From Pseudomonadota bacterium (GTDB taxonomy: Bacteria; Pseudomonadota; Alphaproteobacteria; Acetobacterales; Acetobacteraceae), in NCBI GenBank assembly GCA_021826565.1, contig JAKAZJ010000161.1, forward strand, positions 1 through 5,595: a stretch of DNA of 5,595 nt. The letters are read 5' to 3'. Shown here piece by piece: positions 5,329 through 5,595 of the stretch. Every line of letters begins with the position of its first letter. Positions within the stretch are counted from its first letter, which is position 1. The notes under the pieces are model-generated. The model was not told the DNA's origin. It worked only from the letters and a program-made list of their open reading frames with translations, and did not search any database. The translations under genes were made by a program, and so were the position numbers.

Positions 5329-5595
5329 GTCTCGCGCTCCGGCAGATGCATCCAGGGGGGGATTTTTGGGGTCAGGCGGGCCGCGCCGGCAACCAGCGGG
5401 ACATCAAGCGCATCCAGCCGCAGCAGCGCCAGGCCGATCCCGTCGCGGGCGGAGCGAAGCGTCCCGGCTGGCGGCGCGTCGGGCGCGTCGGCGCGGTGGA
5501 TCGGGGTGTCGGGGGCAGGGGCGGGACCGTCAATCGCGACCGGCACCAGCCGGCGCTTGAGCAGGCCGCGATAGCGGGTGCGCGCGGTCAGTTCC
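5325..5595 (-). CDS. ygfZ: YgfZ/CAF17-like folate-binding protein, C-terminal part
   Basis: Only the last 89 residues are in the window; the start lies beyond the right edge. The visible part opens with ELTARTRYRGLLKRRL, which fits the sequence that directly follows the conserved KGCYxGQE motif of YgfZ/CAF17 proteins; the Cys of that motif would be just outside. It continues with the GcvT-like C-terminal barrel pattern (GTLRSARDGIGLALLRLD, then the family ending PPWMHLP). YgfZ proteins are related to the aminomethyltransferase GcvT, bind folate, and help to build or maintain certain Fe-S enzymes, including MiaB-type tRNA modification. The TGA at 5327-5325 overlaps the GTG of the methyltransferase gene, indicating an operon. 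The family call is fairly firm although the diagnostic motif is cut off. Confidence 0.82.
   Translation of the reverse strand, partial: ELTARTRYRGLLKRRLVPVAIDGPAPAPDTPIHRADAPDAPPAGTLRSARDGIGLALLRLDALDVPLVAGAARLTPKIPPWMHLPERET

Overview
This is a GC-rich chromosomal window, most likely from an alphaproteobacterium of the Rhodospirillales/Acetobacteraceae type. That placement is inference. It rests on the high GC, a quinone-type (class 2) PyrD, a TIGR01459-type HAD protein (a mainly alphaproteobacterial family), a secreted CHAP protein with basic/His-rich flanks, and a tRNA-His that keeps the standard G-1:C73 pair, which several other alphaproteobacterial orders have lost.

Layout. Positions 1-617 (minus) hold the 5' part of a gene for an Flp-like (type IVb) pilin whose C-terminus is extended by a Gln/Gly-rich tandem repeat; the gene runs off the left edge. 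A divergent intergenic region (618-791) separates it from a plus-strand pair: pyrD (pyrimidine synthesis) and, with a 4-base overlap, a HAD class IIA hydrolase. Then come a 10-bp hairpin, a plausible sigma70-type promoter and tRNA-His(GTG) (2824-2900). From 3000 to the right edge all genes are on the minus strand: a secreted CHAP-domain protein with its own intrinsic terminator, a RidA-family protein, a TPMT-like SAM-dependent methyltransferase, and the C-terminal part of a YgfZ/CAF17-like protein cut by the right edge. The last two overlap by GTGA and are probably co-transcribed; RidA follows 90 bases downstream and has its own strong Shine-Dalgarno.

The gene content is mostly housekeeping: pyrimidine synthesis, Fe-S/one-carbon-related YgfZ, imine detoxification by RidA, thiol-type methylation and cell-wall turnover. 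I see no CRISPR array, transposase, phage gene or clear defence system. The least ordinary items are the pilin-repeat fusion at 1-617 and the CHAP protein with Arg/Val-rich and His-rich flanks. I do not see convincing evidence of a wholly new multi-gene system.
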